A model generated the notes under the pieces. The model was not told the DNA's origin. It ran no database searches and worked only from the letters and a program-made list of their open reading frames with translations. The position numbers and the translations under genes are program-made. From contig JAUVZY010000004.1 of assembly GCA_030602315.1 (NCBI GenBank), positions 62,001 through 126,000 of the forward strand: DNA of 64,000 bases, in the 5' to 3' direction. The DNA is from Pseudomonadaceae bacterium (GTDB lineage: Bacteria; Pseudomonadota; Gammaproteobacteria; Pseudomonadales; Pseudomonadaceae). Below are positions 43,037 through 50,663 of the stretch, in pieces; position 1 is the first letter of the stretch; the number at the start of each line of letters is the position of its first letter.

Positions 43037-44305
43037 TTAGAAACTCACCGTCGTCCTCAGCCCAAGCACCACGACGTCTTTCGCCTCGCCCAAGCCTCCC
43101 GGCTGATGAAAATACTGCACGTTCGGTGTGAGGCTGATCGCCGGGGTCAGCACCAGCCGGTAATAGAGCTCGGCCGGGTATTCCACGTCGGGCACCGGGT
43201 CGCCCTGTTCGCGCAGGCGACGGCGGGCATCGTCGTTGATTTCCAGGCGCCCGAGGCCCAGGCCTAGCTCGTCGTTCGGGCGCGAGGCGAATGGCGCGGA
43301 GAGCATGCCGCCAACCTGCCAGACCCGCTCGATATAGGTTACGTCCGGGTCGGACTGGATGAAGTTGGCGAACAGCTTCAACCGTCGCGCCGGCACCGCG
43401 GCGCTCTGCCAGACCTGCTGCTTGGCCATCAGGTAGCCGCCCGTGGCGTGGTCGTGCTCGGCGGCTGATGCGCCGGAAAGCGATAGGGGCAGGCCGGAGC
43501 TGTCGCGATACAGATCCTCGAAGTCGCCGGTGTTGCGCCACAGGCCCAGGCGATAGGCGCCGGGCTGGCCGGTGAAGGTCGGCGTCCAGCCCAGCTCGGC
43601 GACCGCGTGGTAACCGGTGGTGCCCGACGGACTGCCGAAATTCAGGCGCTGGCTACGCTCGGTGAAGCGCGGATTGACCTGATAGAGCGCGGTTTGCACC
43701 GACCAGGCTTCGTTCAGCTGGTAGCGTGCGGTAGCGCCCCATTGGCTGATCGGCCAGGTGAACCAGTTCGGCGTGATGTAGCCGGGCACCGTGCCGCAGA
43801 AGCCGAGGTTCTGGAACGGACAGGCGAAGGGGTAGATGTCCCCGCTCATGGGCAGGCGGCCGAGCTTGACCAGCAGGCGGTCGTCCAGCAGCGCCTGCTG
43901 GTAGTAGAGCTGCACCAGCCGGGTCGCGCTGCCGTAGCCATAGATTTCCTGCGGTTGCAGGAGCACGCCGAGGTCCGCTTCGGCATTGAGGTTCTCGCCG
44001 TTGCGGTTGGTCAGCGTGAAGTGCAGGCCAGCGCCGGACCAGCCGAGCAATTTGTCCAGGTCCAGCGCCGCATCGAACATCAGCTGGTCGGCGTAAGTGC
44101 TGGTATGGTCGCCGCCGCCCTGGGTGTTGCGGGCCAGTTCGTTGACGTAGGTGATTTGCAGGTCGACCCCGGCTTCGTGCAGGCGGGTGCGGGCGCCGTT
44201 CCAGTCGCCGAAGAGAAACTGGTCGGGTGAATACTCGGCCGCTTGGGCAGAAGTGAGCAGGCAGGCGACGAGAAGGCCGCTGCCGCAGCGCAGGCTTGCT
44301 GTCAT
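43037..44305 (-). CDS. OprB-family carbohydrate-selective porin
   Basis: Outer-membrane beta-barrel of 422 aa. Signal peptide (SLRCGSGLLVACLLTSAQA, cleavage before AEYSPDQ), then the OprB-type FGDWNGARTRLHEAGVDL near the N-terminus, CPFQNLGFCG (a Cys pair in a loop) and the C-terminal aromatic end LRTTVSF. Possible import of sugars, alcohols or polyols. It follows the PQQ dehydrogenase on the same strand after two strong inverted repeats, so it may be read through or regulated by them. The start at 44305 fits the signal peptide. Confidence 0.88.
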   Translation of the reverse strand: MTASLRCGSGLLVACLLTSAQAAEYSPDQFLFGDWNGARTRLHEAGVDLQITYVNELARNTQGGGDHTSTYADQLMFDAALDLDKLLGWSGAGLHFTLTNRNGENLNAEADLGVLLQPQEIYGYGSATRLVQLYYQQALLDDRLLVKLGRLPMSGDIYPFACPFQNLGFCGTVPGYITPNWFTWPISQWGATARYQLNEAWSVQTALYQVNPRFTERSQRLNFGSPSGTTGYHAVAELGWTPTFTGQPGAYRLGLWRNTGDFEDLYRDSSGLPLSLSGASAAEHDHATGGYLMAKQQVWQSAAVPARRLKLFANFIQSDPDVTYIERVWQVGGMLSAPFASRPNDELGLGLGRLEINDDARRRLREQGDPVPDVEYPAELYYRLVLTPAISLTPNVQYFHQPGGLGEAKDVVVLGLRTTVSF

Positions 44306-44340
44306 TGTTCTGATCCTTTGGGATGTAACGGTGCGGGTGC

Positions 44341-44389
44341 CGCGAATACCGTTAGCCGCCATGCGAGTGGGGCATTCACGGTATTCGCG
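44341..44389. repeat. 12-bp perfect inverted repeat upstream of the porin
   Basis: CGCGAATACCGT (44341-44352) and ACGGTATTCGCG (44378-44389) with a 25-bp spacer. On the minus strand it is 36 bp ahead of the porin ATG. An operator or a leader hairpin would fit; no T-run, so a terminator is unlikely. Confidence 0.7.
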
Positions 44390-44405
44390 TGCGTTTCTGC
44401 TCAGT

Positions 44406-44433
44406 GGTAACGCCTGGCTATTCAGGCGTTACC
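44406..44433. repeat. 11-bp perfect hairpin behind the PQQ dehydrogenase gene
   Basis: GGTAACGCCTG and CAGGCGTTACC flank a 6-nt loop. It starts 38 bp after the dehydrogenase stop on the minus strand and has no T-run in either direction, more like an mRNA-3'-end stabiliser or weak terminator. Confidence 0.7.
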
Positions 44434-44470
44434 GGTTCAACTGTTTGGTTGGCGATCGAAGGTTGCCGAC

Positions 44471-46603
44471 CTAATGGCCGCCGCCAGACTTCACCCCGTC
44501 GTGTGCTTGCCTGCGCACAAAATGGCGAATGCTTTCCAGCTCTGCATCGGTCAAGTCCGGGAACTTGGGCATGCCGTTGACGAGCAATGCACCACCGCGC
44601 ACCACGCTCTCAAACGCTTTTTCGCTGCCTGTGAGCAAGATCGGCGACTCCCGCAGATCGGGTGCCTTCATACCCGCAACAGCCCCAGCGCCGTGGCAAC
44701 CAACGCAGAGATTTTCCGCATAGACACCCGCGCCCATCTCGGCTTTTTCGGCATCGACTTCAAACTTCTCATCGATGATCGGTTTGGCGAGCTGCGGCGC
44801 AGGCTGTTTTGGAACGACCGCTTTTCCATCAAGCGAGAAGGTCATGATGCGGCGCTCATGCGCACCATATTTCCAGCCATGGCTTTCAAAGCCCAGCTCG
44901 CCGGAACCGCCGAAGTTGGAGGCCAATGCACCACCAGGGCCCACCAGCAGCGAAACCATCTGCTTGCCATCCAGCTTGTAAGTGATCGGTGGCGCAGAGA
45001 TACCGAGGCCGACGTCATAGGACCAGAGTTCTTCGCCGGTGCGTGCGTCATAAGCTTTGAACAGGCCATTAGGCTCGCCTTGGAACACCAGGTTGCCGGC
45101 CGTGGTCAAGGTACCGCCGCCCCACGGACTCTTCTGGTTTACCTGCCACACGCGCTTGTTCTTGACCGGGTCCCAGGCCTGCAAAGAGCCTCGGGACTCG
45201 TGCGGGTCCTTGGTCAGTTCCCAACCGGTCAGCCCCAGATAGAGTTTGTGGCTCGCCATCTTATGGCCAGGCTTCGTATTTTTACCGTTGTCCTTGAAAG
45301 TGTTGCCTAGATGGTTGGTGGGAATAAAGGCAAGATTCAACTCGGGGTTATAGGACATCGCGTGCCATGAGTGAGCGCCGAATGCCGATGGGTAGATATT
45401 TTTCTCGCCATCGGGATATCTGGCGTCTTCAGCGACGATGTGGCGCTGTTCTTTCAGGTCATACCTGGTTGACCAGTTGGCATCGGCGAATTTCTCCGCG
45501 GACAGTACCTTGCCGTTCGAACGGTCGATCGTATAGAAGAAGCCGTTTTTGGGTGCGTGTAATACGGCGTCAACATCCTTGCCATCGATTTTCAGATCGG
45601 CCAGCACGATGTCCATGTTCGAGTTGTAGTCCCAGGTGTCACCCGGTGCAGTCTGGACATGCCACTTGTATTCGCCTGTATCCGCATCTACCGCCACGAC
45701 CGAACACAGGAACAGGTTGTCGCCACCCTCCGGGCTACGCACCTTGATGTTCCAGGGGCCGCCGTTGCCTGTACCAAAGATGAGCTGATTGTACTTGGCG
45801 TCGTACGTCCAGCCGTGCCAGGCATTGCCGCCGCCGCCGTTTTCCCACCAGCGGCCCGTCCAGGTTTTAGCGGCCATCTCCTGAGCGGCGTCCTCGAATC
45901 CATCGGCAGGATTGCCGGGAACGATATAGAAACGCCAGACCTGTTTTCCGGTTTCGGCATCATAAGCGGTCACATAACCGCGCATCGGACCAAGTTCGGT
46001 TCCGCCATTGCCGACAAAGACTTTGCCGTCGAAGGCCTTGGGATGGCCGGTGATATTCAACGGCTGGTCGTGATCGAATGTACGAGTCTGCCAGACTTCC
46101 TTGCCGTCTTTTCGGTTGATTGCAATCAGGCGGCCGTCCCAGGTGGCAATGAACAACTTGTCGCCGTAGGTTGAAAGGCCGCGGTTATGCTTCCAGAAGA
46201 CCTTCTTCATATTGTTGTCGAGGATTTCTTTGGAAACTTGCGGATCGTATTCCCAAAGCTTTTTCCCCGTGCGTGCATCGAACGCACGCGTTCTGTTCAT
46301 TTCGCCCACATAGTACATGACGCCATCGACCACCAAGGGCGTTCCGACCATATCTGAGCGGTCAGGTAGCGGCGCATACCATTCAGGTTTAAGTTGGCTG
46401 ACATTCTCAACATTGATGTCCTTGAGCGGGCTGAACCGTTGTTCGGAGTGTGTGCGCCCGTAAGCCAGCCAATCAGCAGTGTTTGATTCGTCCGACAATT
46501 CTTTGTCCGTGATGATTCTGTCCGAGGCGTGCAATGGCATAATGGCCAGACACGAAGCCGCCATGATCACTCGTGCGCCCAGGTTTAACCGTCCAAGTTT
46601 CAT
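44471..46603 (-). CDS. PQQ-dependent quinohemoprotein alcohol dehydrogenase (C-terminal cytochrome c)
   Basis: Periplasmic quinoprotein of 710 aa. Signal peptide MKLGRLNLGARVIMAASCLA (cleavage near LHASDR), an eight-bladed propeller with W-motifs (GKKLWEYDP, GKEVWQTRTF, GEYKWHVQTAPGD, WDYN with the catalytic Asp), and a C-terminal cytochrome c domain with heme motif CVGCH at about 633 and axial Met in NGMPKFPDLT. The vicinal Cys-Cys of methanol/ethanol dehydrogenases appears to be replaced by FW (KKVFWKHNRG, about 132-141). Visibly lower GC than its neighbours. Substrate unknown; an alcohol or diol fits its place behind the butanediol cluster. Confidence 0.9.
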   Translation of the reverse strand: MKLGRLNLGARVIMAASCLAIMPLHASDRIITDKELSDESNTADWLAYGRTHSEQRFSPLKDINVENVSQLKPEWYAPLPDRSDMVGTPLVVDGVMYYVGEMNRTRAFDARTGKKLWEYDPQVSKEILDNNMKKVFWKHNRGLSTYGDKLFIATWDGRLIAINRKDGKEVWQTRTFDHDQPLNITGHPKAFDGKVFVGNGGTELGPMRGYVTAYDAETGKQVWRFYIVPGNPADGFEDAAQEMAAKTWTGRWWENGGGGNAWHGWTYDAKYNQLIFGTGNGGPWNIKVRSPEGGDNLFLCSVVAVDADTGEYKWHVQTAPGDTWDYNSNMDIVLADLKIDGKDVDAVLHAPKNGFFYTIDRSNGKVLSAEKFADANWSTRYDLKEQRHIVAEDARYPDGEKNIYPSAFGAHSWHAMSYNPELNLAFIPTNHLGNTFKDNGKNTKPGHKMASHKLYLGLTGWELTKDPHESRGSLQAWDPVKNKRVWQVNQKSPWGGGTLTTAGNLVFQGEPNGLFKAYDARTGEELWSYDVGLGISAPPITYKLDGKQMVSLLVGPGGALASNFGGSGELGFESHGWKYGAHERRIMTFSLDGKAVVPKQPAPQLAKPIIDEKFEVDAEKAEMGAGVYAENLCVGCHGAGAVAGMKAPDLRESPILLTGSEKAFESVVRGGALLVNGMPKFPDLTDAELESIRHFVRRQAHDGVKSGGGH

Positions 46604-46753
46604 TCTTATTGTTTCCTTGTGCAGAGTTGCCGCGCGCTTCAGGCAGCGGTGCTGGAATTCGTCTCGTTCCTCGGGGTTCGGCATGGGGATGCCGACGTGC
46701 TGGGTGCGCCGCTGGCCGGGCAGGCTGCCGTTGGGCGGGGTGGGTCGGGTCAT
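46604..46753 (-). other. In-frame upstream extension of the PQQ dehydrogenase frame with strong ribosome binding site
   Basis: An ATG at 46753 preceded by GGAGGA at 7 nt opens 50 codons (MTRPTPPNGSLPGQRRTQHV...) that run without a stop into the dehydrogenase ATG at 46603. The peptide is not a signal peptide and is high-GC like the flanking genes, whereas the dehydrogenase proper is low-GC. It may be a translated small peptide, a chimeric leader left by the insertion of the dehydrogenase, or the true start of a fused protein. I cannot decide. Confidence 0.4.
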
Positions 46754-46773
46754 GGGTGTTTCCTCCAGTGCAG

Positions 46774-46789
46774 AGCAGGCGGGCTGCCG
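46774..46789 (-). promoter_or_regulatory. Possible sigma-54 promoter ahead of the PQQ dehydrogenase
   Basis: Minus-strand CGGCAGCCCGCCTGCT has GG-N10-GC spacing but a poor -24 (CGGCAGC). Only the spacing is convincing. The interval 46604-46829 has otherwise only the in-frame extension. Confidence 0.3.
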
Positions 46790-46829
46790 TTTTGTTGTTG
46801 TGTTGCGCAAAGGAAGTACGGGAACGGGG

Positions 46830-47573
46830 TCAGGGCCGGGCGTGGGGCCTGGATGGCGGCCGGCGGCTGCCGAGTTCGAGGCCCTGCCAGCCGAGCACGC
46901 GGCGGTAGCAGTCGGGCAGCGCCTCGGCCTGCGCCCAGGCATCGGCCAGGCGCTCGGCCAGGGCCAGGTGGCGGTCGGCCTGGCAGCGCAGGTCACTGGC
47001 GCAGGCGTGGTAGAAGCGGTTGACGACTTCGGCCATGGGCTCGCGCCAGTCCTCGATCAGCAGCGCGGCATGCGCCAGCACCACTGGGCGGCCGTCGGCG
47101 CGGCGCCGCCAGCGCTGCGCGGTGCCGGCCAGCTTGCGGTCCTCCAGGGTCAGGTTGAAGCGGCCGTCGCAGAAGGCGCCTGGCACCGGCCCGAAGCCGG
47201 CCTTCAGCCCACGCTCGGCGAGCCACAGAGCCAGCGGTTCGAGCAGTCGCTCGTAAGCGGCGTCGATCCGGCGGGCGCTGTCATCGCCCTTCGGCAGCGC
47301 ATAGGCCAGCGCGACGTTAAGCACCGCCGGCGATTGCGGCACCGGCTCGCCGCCGGTGTCGCGCAGCAGCACCGGCCAGCCCTGCGCAGCGCAGCGCCCG
47401 CTGGCCAGCGCGAAGCCGGGTCGGCGCTCGAAGCTTTTCGGCATCACCAGCGCCTGGCGAGTCGGCCGCCAGAGCAGCAGCTCGCCGTCGAACAGCCCGT
47501 CGCAGACCCGCTGCAACAGCGCGCGCTCGGCGTCCAGGCCGGCGGCGACGCTGAACAGGGCGACGCCGTTCAT
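46830..47573 (-). CDS. Lipoate-protein ligase A-like protein
   Basis: Biotin/lipoate ligase fold, 247 aa. The lipoate/ATP-binding glycine motif is RDTGGEPVPQSPAVLN (about 71-86) and the catalytic-type lysine is in DRKLAGTAQRW (about 142-152). It is encoded directly after the E2 core with an ATGA overlap, so it is probably dedicated to lipoylating the small lipoyl protein of this operon. C-terminal ~30 residues are Arg/Pro rich. Confidence 0.85.
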   Translation of the reverse strand: MNGVALFSVAAGLDAERALLQRVCDGLFDGELLLWRPTRQALVMPKSFERRPGFALASGRCAAQGWPVLLRDTGGEPVPQSPAVLNVALAYALPKGDDSARRIDAAYERLLEPLALWLAERGLKAGFGPVPGAFCDGRFNLTLEDRKLAGTAQRWRRRADGRPVVLAHAALLIEDWREPMAEVVNRFYHACASDLRCQADRHLALAERLADAWAQAEALPDCYRRVLGWQGLELGSRRPPSRPHARP

Positions 47574-48268
47574 GATCCGGCCTCGATGCGCCGGCACAGG
47601 TCGTCGAGGAAGTCCGCCGCCGGCGCGCCGTTCACCGCGCGGTGGTCGAAGGTCAGCGACAGGCCCAGCCATTCGGCCTCCACCAGCGCACCGCTCGCGC
47701 TCAGTTCCAGCCGGCGTTGCACGCCGCCGATACCGAGGATGGCCACCTGCGGCGGGTTGAGCACCGGAGTGAAGTGATGCACCCGTGACAGCCCGAGGTT
47801 GGAGACGGTGAAGGTGGCGCCGGTCAGCTCCCTGACCGACAGCTTGCCGGCCAGAGCCTTGTCCGCCAGCGCCTTGCGCGCCTGGTACAGGCCTTCGCCG
47901 TCGAGCCGATCGGCATCGAACAGCGCCGGTGCCACCAGCAGGTCGCCAGGCAGCGGAATCGCCAGGCCCAGGTGTACAGGCAGGTGGCAGTGGATCACCT
48001 CGTCCTGCAGGGTGGCGTTGAGGCTCGGATGGGCCTTGAGCGTCTCGATCACCTTGAGCAGCACCAGGTCCTGCACCGACACCGCGCTGCCGGCCGCCTT
48101 GAGTTCGGCGCGGCGGGCCTTGAGCGCGTCCAGCCGGCAGTCGGCGTGGTGGGTCAGCTGCGCAGTGGTCTGCAGGCTTTCGAGCATCTTCGCCGCGATC
48201 ATCTTGCGCATGCCCTTGAGCGGCACCCGGTCGGGCGCGCGCTCGGGCAGGGTTTGCAGTTGTGTCAT
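47570..48268 (-). CDS. acoC: 2-oxo acid / acetoin dehydrogenase E2 catalytic core without lipoyl domain
   Basis: Acyltransferase core of 232 aa. The catalytic motif is LTFDHRAVNGAPAADFL (about 205-221) and N-terminal RVPLKGMRKMIAAKMLES is the start of the CAT domain. There is no N-terminal lipoyl domain and no visible peripheral subunit-binding domain, so it is a stripped E2; the lipoyl domain is encoded separately just upstream. With E1 alpha, E1 beta and the ligase it would oxidatively cleave acetoin to acetaldehyde and acetyl-CoA. The stop overlaps the ligase ATG. Confidence 0.88.
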   Translation of the reverse strand: MTQLQTLPERAPDRVPLKGMRKMIAAKMLESLQTTAQLTHHADCRLDALKARRAELKAAGSAVSVQDLVLLKVIETLKAHPSLNATLQDEVIHCHLPVHLGLAIPLPGDLLVAPALFDADRLDGEGLYQARKALADKALAGKLSVRELTGATFTVSNLGLSRVHHFTPVLNPPQVAILGIGGVQRRLELSASGALVEAEWLGLSLTFDHRAVNGAPAADFLDDLCRRIEAGS

Positions 48269-48270
48269 GG

Positions 48271-48504
48271 CTATTGCACCTGCGCGATGGTCGCGCCCTT
48301 GGCGATCACCGCGTCTTCGGGCTCGATGATCTTCAAGAGGCCGGACACCGGCGCCTCGATCTCGAACTGGGCCTTTTCCGACATGACCTCGGCGACCAGG
48401 TCGCCGGCGGCGACTTCGGCGCCGTCGCTCACCAGCCAGGCGGTGATGACGGCCTCGCCGTCACCTTCCCAGAGGTCGTCTGCAATCACGATGGGCGTAC
48501 TCAT
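48271..48504 (-). CDS. Stand-alone lipoyl-domain protein
   Basis: 77-aa lipoyl (biotinyl/lipoyl attachment) domain. The lipoylated lysine is in EVMSEKAQFEIEAP (E-x-x-SEKA), flanked by WEGDGEAVITAWLVSDGAEV and SGLLKIIEPEDAVI. It is too short to have any other domain, so it serves as a free carrier for the E2 core encoded 2 bp downstream. Start at 48504; the MTF three codons upstream is the alternative. Confidence 0.9.
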   Translation of the reverse strand: MSTPIVIADDLWEGDGEAVITAWLVSDGAEVAAGDLVAEVMSEKAQFEIEAPVSGLLKIIEPEDAVIAKGATIAQVQ

Positions 48505-48509
48505 AAACG

Positions 48510-49532
48510 TCATTCCTTATGCATGGCGTGATAGGCGGCCACGATCTTGTCCGCGTTGGGCAGGGCCCATTGCTCCATGACCGGGGTGAAGGGGATGGGG
48601 ATGTCGGGGAAGGCCACCCGTTGCGGGCGTGCCTTGAGCATGCCGATGTCGTGCTCGACCACGCTGGCGATGATTTCGCCGCTGACGCCGAAGCTGTGGT
48701 AGTCCTCGTCGATCACGATCAGTCGGCCCGTTTTTCTGACCGAGGCGATGACGTGTTCGCGGTCCAGGGGCACCAGGCTGCGCAGGTCGATGACCTCGGC
48801 GCTGACGCCATCCTTTTCCAGCTGCGCGGCGGCGCGCAGGGCGTGATGCACCCCGGCGCCGAGGCTGACCAGGCTGACGTCGCGGCCCTCGCGCACGGTT
48901 TTGGCCTTGCCGATCTCGACGATGTAGGGCTCCTCCGGCACCGGCACCGTGGCGCCTTTCTCGGTGCCCAGCCAGCCCATGCCCTGCAGCGCCTTGTGGA
49001 AGAGGTAGACCACCGGGTTGTCATCGCGGATGGCCGCGGTCATCAGGCCCTTGGCGTCGTAGGCATTGCTCGGCACCACCACCTTCATGCCCGGCAGGTG
49101 GGCGAAGGTGCCGTAGAGGCACTGCGAATGCTGGGCGGCGTCCGAGTAGCCGGCGCCGGTGGAGGCCATCAGCACCATGGGCACCGGCACCTTGCCGCCG
49201 GAGAAGTAGGTGTTCTTGGCCATCAGGTTGTAGATGGCGTCCATGCAGACGCCGAAGAAGTCGACGAACATCAGCTCGACGATCGGCCGCATGCCGTCCG
49301 AGGCGGCGCCCACCGCGGCACCGATGAAGGCCGTTTCGGAGATCGGCGTGTCGCGGATGCGCGTCTTGCCGAACTCTTCATAAAGGCCACGGGTGTTGCC
49401 GAACACACCGCCAAGCTGGCCGATGTCCTCGCCCATCACGAATACGCGCGGGTCCAGACGCATCTCCTGCGCCACGGCTTCGGCCATGGCGCGGGCGACG
49501 GTGAGTTTTCTTTCCTTTACTGCTGTGGTCAT
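48510..49532 (-). CDS. acoB: Acetoin dehydrogenase E1 component, beta subunit
   Basis: Thiamine-diphosphate dehydrogenase beta chain, 340 aa. N-terminal VFVMGEDIGQLGGVFGNTRGL (about 31-51) and the transketolase-type FVDFFGVCMDAIYN, C-terminal VIDLRSLVPLDREHVIASVRKTGRLIVIDE are the family pattern. Pairs with the alpha chain encoded at 50664. The butanediol dehydrogenase gene lies between the two, which is unusual for E1 subunits. Regulated with the operon by AcoR and sigma-54. Confidence 0.92.
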   Translation of the reverse strand: MTTAVKERKLTVARAMAEAVAQEMRLDPRVFVMGEDIGQLGGVFGNTRGLYEEFGKTRIRDTPISETAFIGAAVGAASDGMRPIVELMFVDFFGVCMDAIYNLMAKNTYFSGGKVPVPMVLMASTGAGYSDAAQHSQCLYGTFAHLPGMKVVVPSNAYDAKGLMTAAIRDDNPVVYLFHKALQGMGWLGTEKGATVPVPEEPYIVEIGKAKTVREGRDVSLVSLGAGVHHALRAAAQLEKDGVSAEVIDLRSLVPLDREHVIASVRKTGRLIVIDEDYHSFGVSGEIIASVVEHDIGMLKARPQRVAFPDIPIPFTPVMEQWALPNADKIVAAYHAMHKE

Positions 49533-49545
49533 GGCGGTCTCCTGC

Positions 49546-50634
49546 TCAGCCGGCCAGCGCGCTGGGGCTGACGATGATCTTGACGTTGCGGTCCTTGTGG
49601 TTGGCCAGCTCCTCGAAGCCCTGCTCGAGGATGTTGTCCAGGCCGATGCGGCCGGTGATCAGCGGGGTCACGTCCATGCGCCCGTCACTGATCAGGGCGA
49701 TGACGTCGGCGAACTCCCCTGCATAGGCGAGCGAGCCGATCACCTGTTTCTCGGTGGCGACGATCTCGAAGAAGTTGAATTCCGAGGGCTCCTCGAAGAT
49801 GCCCACCATCACGCAGCGACCGGCCTTGCGGATCACGTCGAGGGCGAGCTTGGCGGTGGCCTTGTGGCCGATGCACTCGAAGGAGGTGTCGGCGCCGTAG
49901 CCGCCGGTGAGCGCCTTGATCTCGGCGATGGCGTCGCACTCGCTGGGGTCGATGACCCGCGTGGCGCCGACTTCCAGCGCCTTGGCCTTGCGCGCAGCGG
50001 ACATTTCCAGGGCGATCACCTGGCCGGCGCCGGCGGCCTTGGCGCACATGATGGTGCACAGGCCGATGGTGCCGGCGCCGACCACCACCACCGTTTCGCC
50101 GAGCAGGCTGCCGGCCTTCTTCACCGCGTGCATGCCGACCGCCAACGGTTCGATCAGCGCGCCGGCCTCCAGCGGAAAGCCTTCGGGCAGGCGGTAGAGC
50201 AGCTCGGCGGGTACGTTGACGAACTCGGCGAAAGCGCCGTTGTTCATCAGCCCGGTGAAGGCCAGCTGCTCGCAGAGGTTGTACTGTCCGGTCTTGCAGA
50301 AACGGCACTGGCCGCAGTGCTGGCAGGCATCGGCGGCGACCTTGTCGCCCGGTGCGTAACCTTCGACGCCGTCACCCGTGGCGACGATCTCGCCGCAGAA
50401 CTCGTGGCCGAGGATGCACTGGCCCTTGATGCCGGTGAGCGGGTGGGGCGCGTCCACCGGGATGAACACCGGGCCGGCGAGGTATTCGTGCAGGTCGGAA
50501 CCGCAGATGCCGCACCAGTGCACGCGGATCTGCACCCAGCCTGGTTGCGGCGCGCCGGGCAGCGGCACCTGTTCCAGGCGGATGTCCTTGCGACCGTGCC
50601 AGACGGCGGCGGTCATGGTGGCTTGGCTGTTCAT
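49546..50634 (-). CDS. Zinc-binding alcohol dehydrogenase, probably 2,3-butanediol dehydrogenase
   Basis: Medium-chain zinc dehydrogenase of 362 aa. Catalytic zinc Cys in WCGICGSDLHEY, GHEFCGEI with His, structural zinc cysteines CQHCGQCRFCKTGQYNLC, and the NAD loop VVVGAGTIGLCTIM (about 180-193). The LHEYLAGP sequence and its place between the acetoin E1 genes make (R,R)-2,3-butanediol dehydrogenase the best guess; sorbitol/threonine-type enzymes are alternatives. Converts butanediol and acetoin. Confidence 0.88.
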   Translation of the reverse strand: MNSQATMTAAVWHGRKDIRLEQVPLPGAPQPGWVQIRVHWCGICGSDLHEYLAGPVFIPVDAPHPLTGIKGQCILGHEFCGEIVATGDGVEGYAPGDKVAADACQHCGQCRFCKTGQYNLCEQLAFTGLMNNGAFAEFVNVPAELLYRLPEGFPLEAGALIEPLAVGMHAVKKAGSLLGETVVVVGAGTIGLCTIMCAKAAGAGQVIALEMSAARKAKALEVGATRVIDPSECDAIAEIKALTGGYGADTSFECIGHKATAKLALDVIRKAGRCVMVGIFEEPSEFNFFEIVATEKQVIGSLAYAGEFADVIALISDGRMDVTPLITGRIGLDNILEQGFEELANHKDRNVKIIVSPSALAG

Positions 50635-50663
50635 GGGGTGTTCCTCGTGTTGTTCGGATCGGC

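Noticed and set aside
46604-46753. pqqA-like precursor peptide
   Set aside because: No Glu-x3-Tyr pattern of PqqA and no pqq genes nearby.
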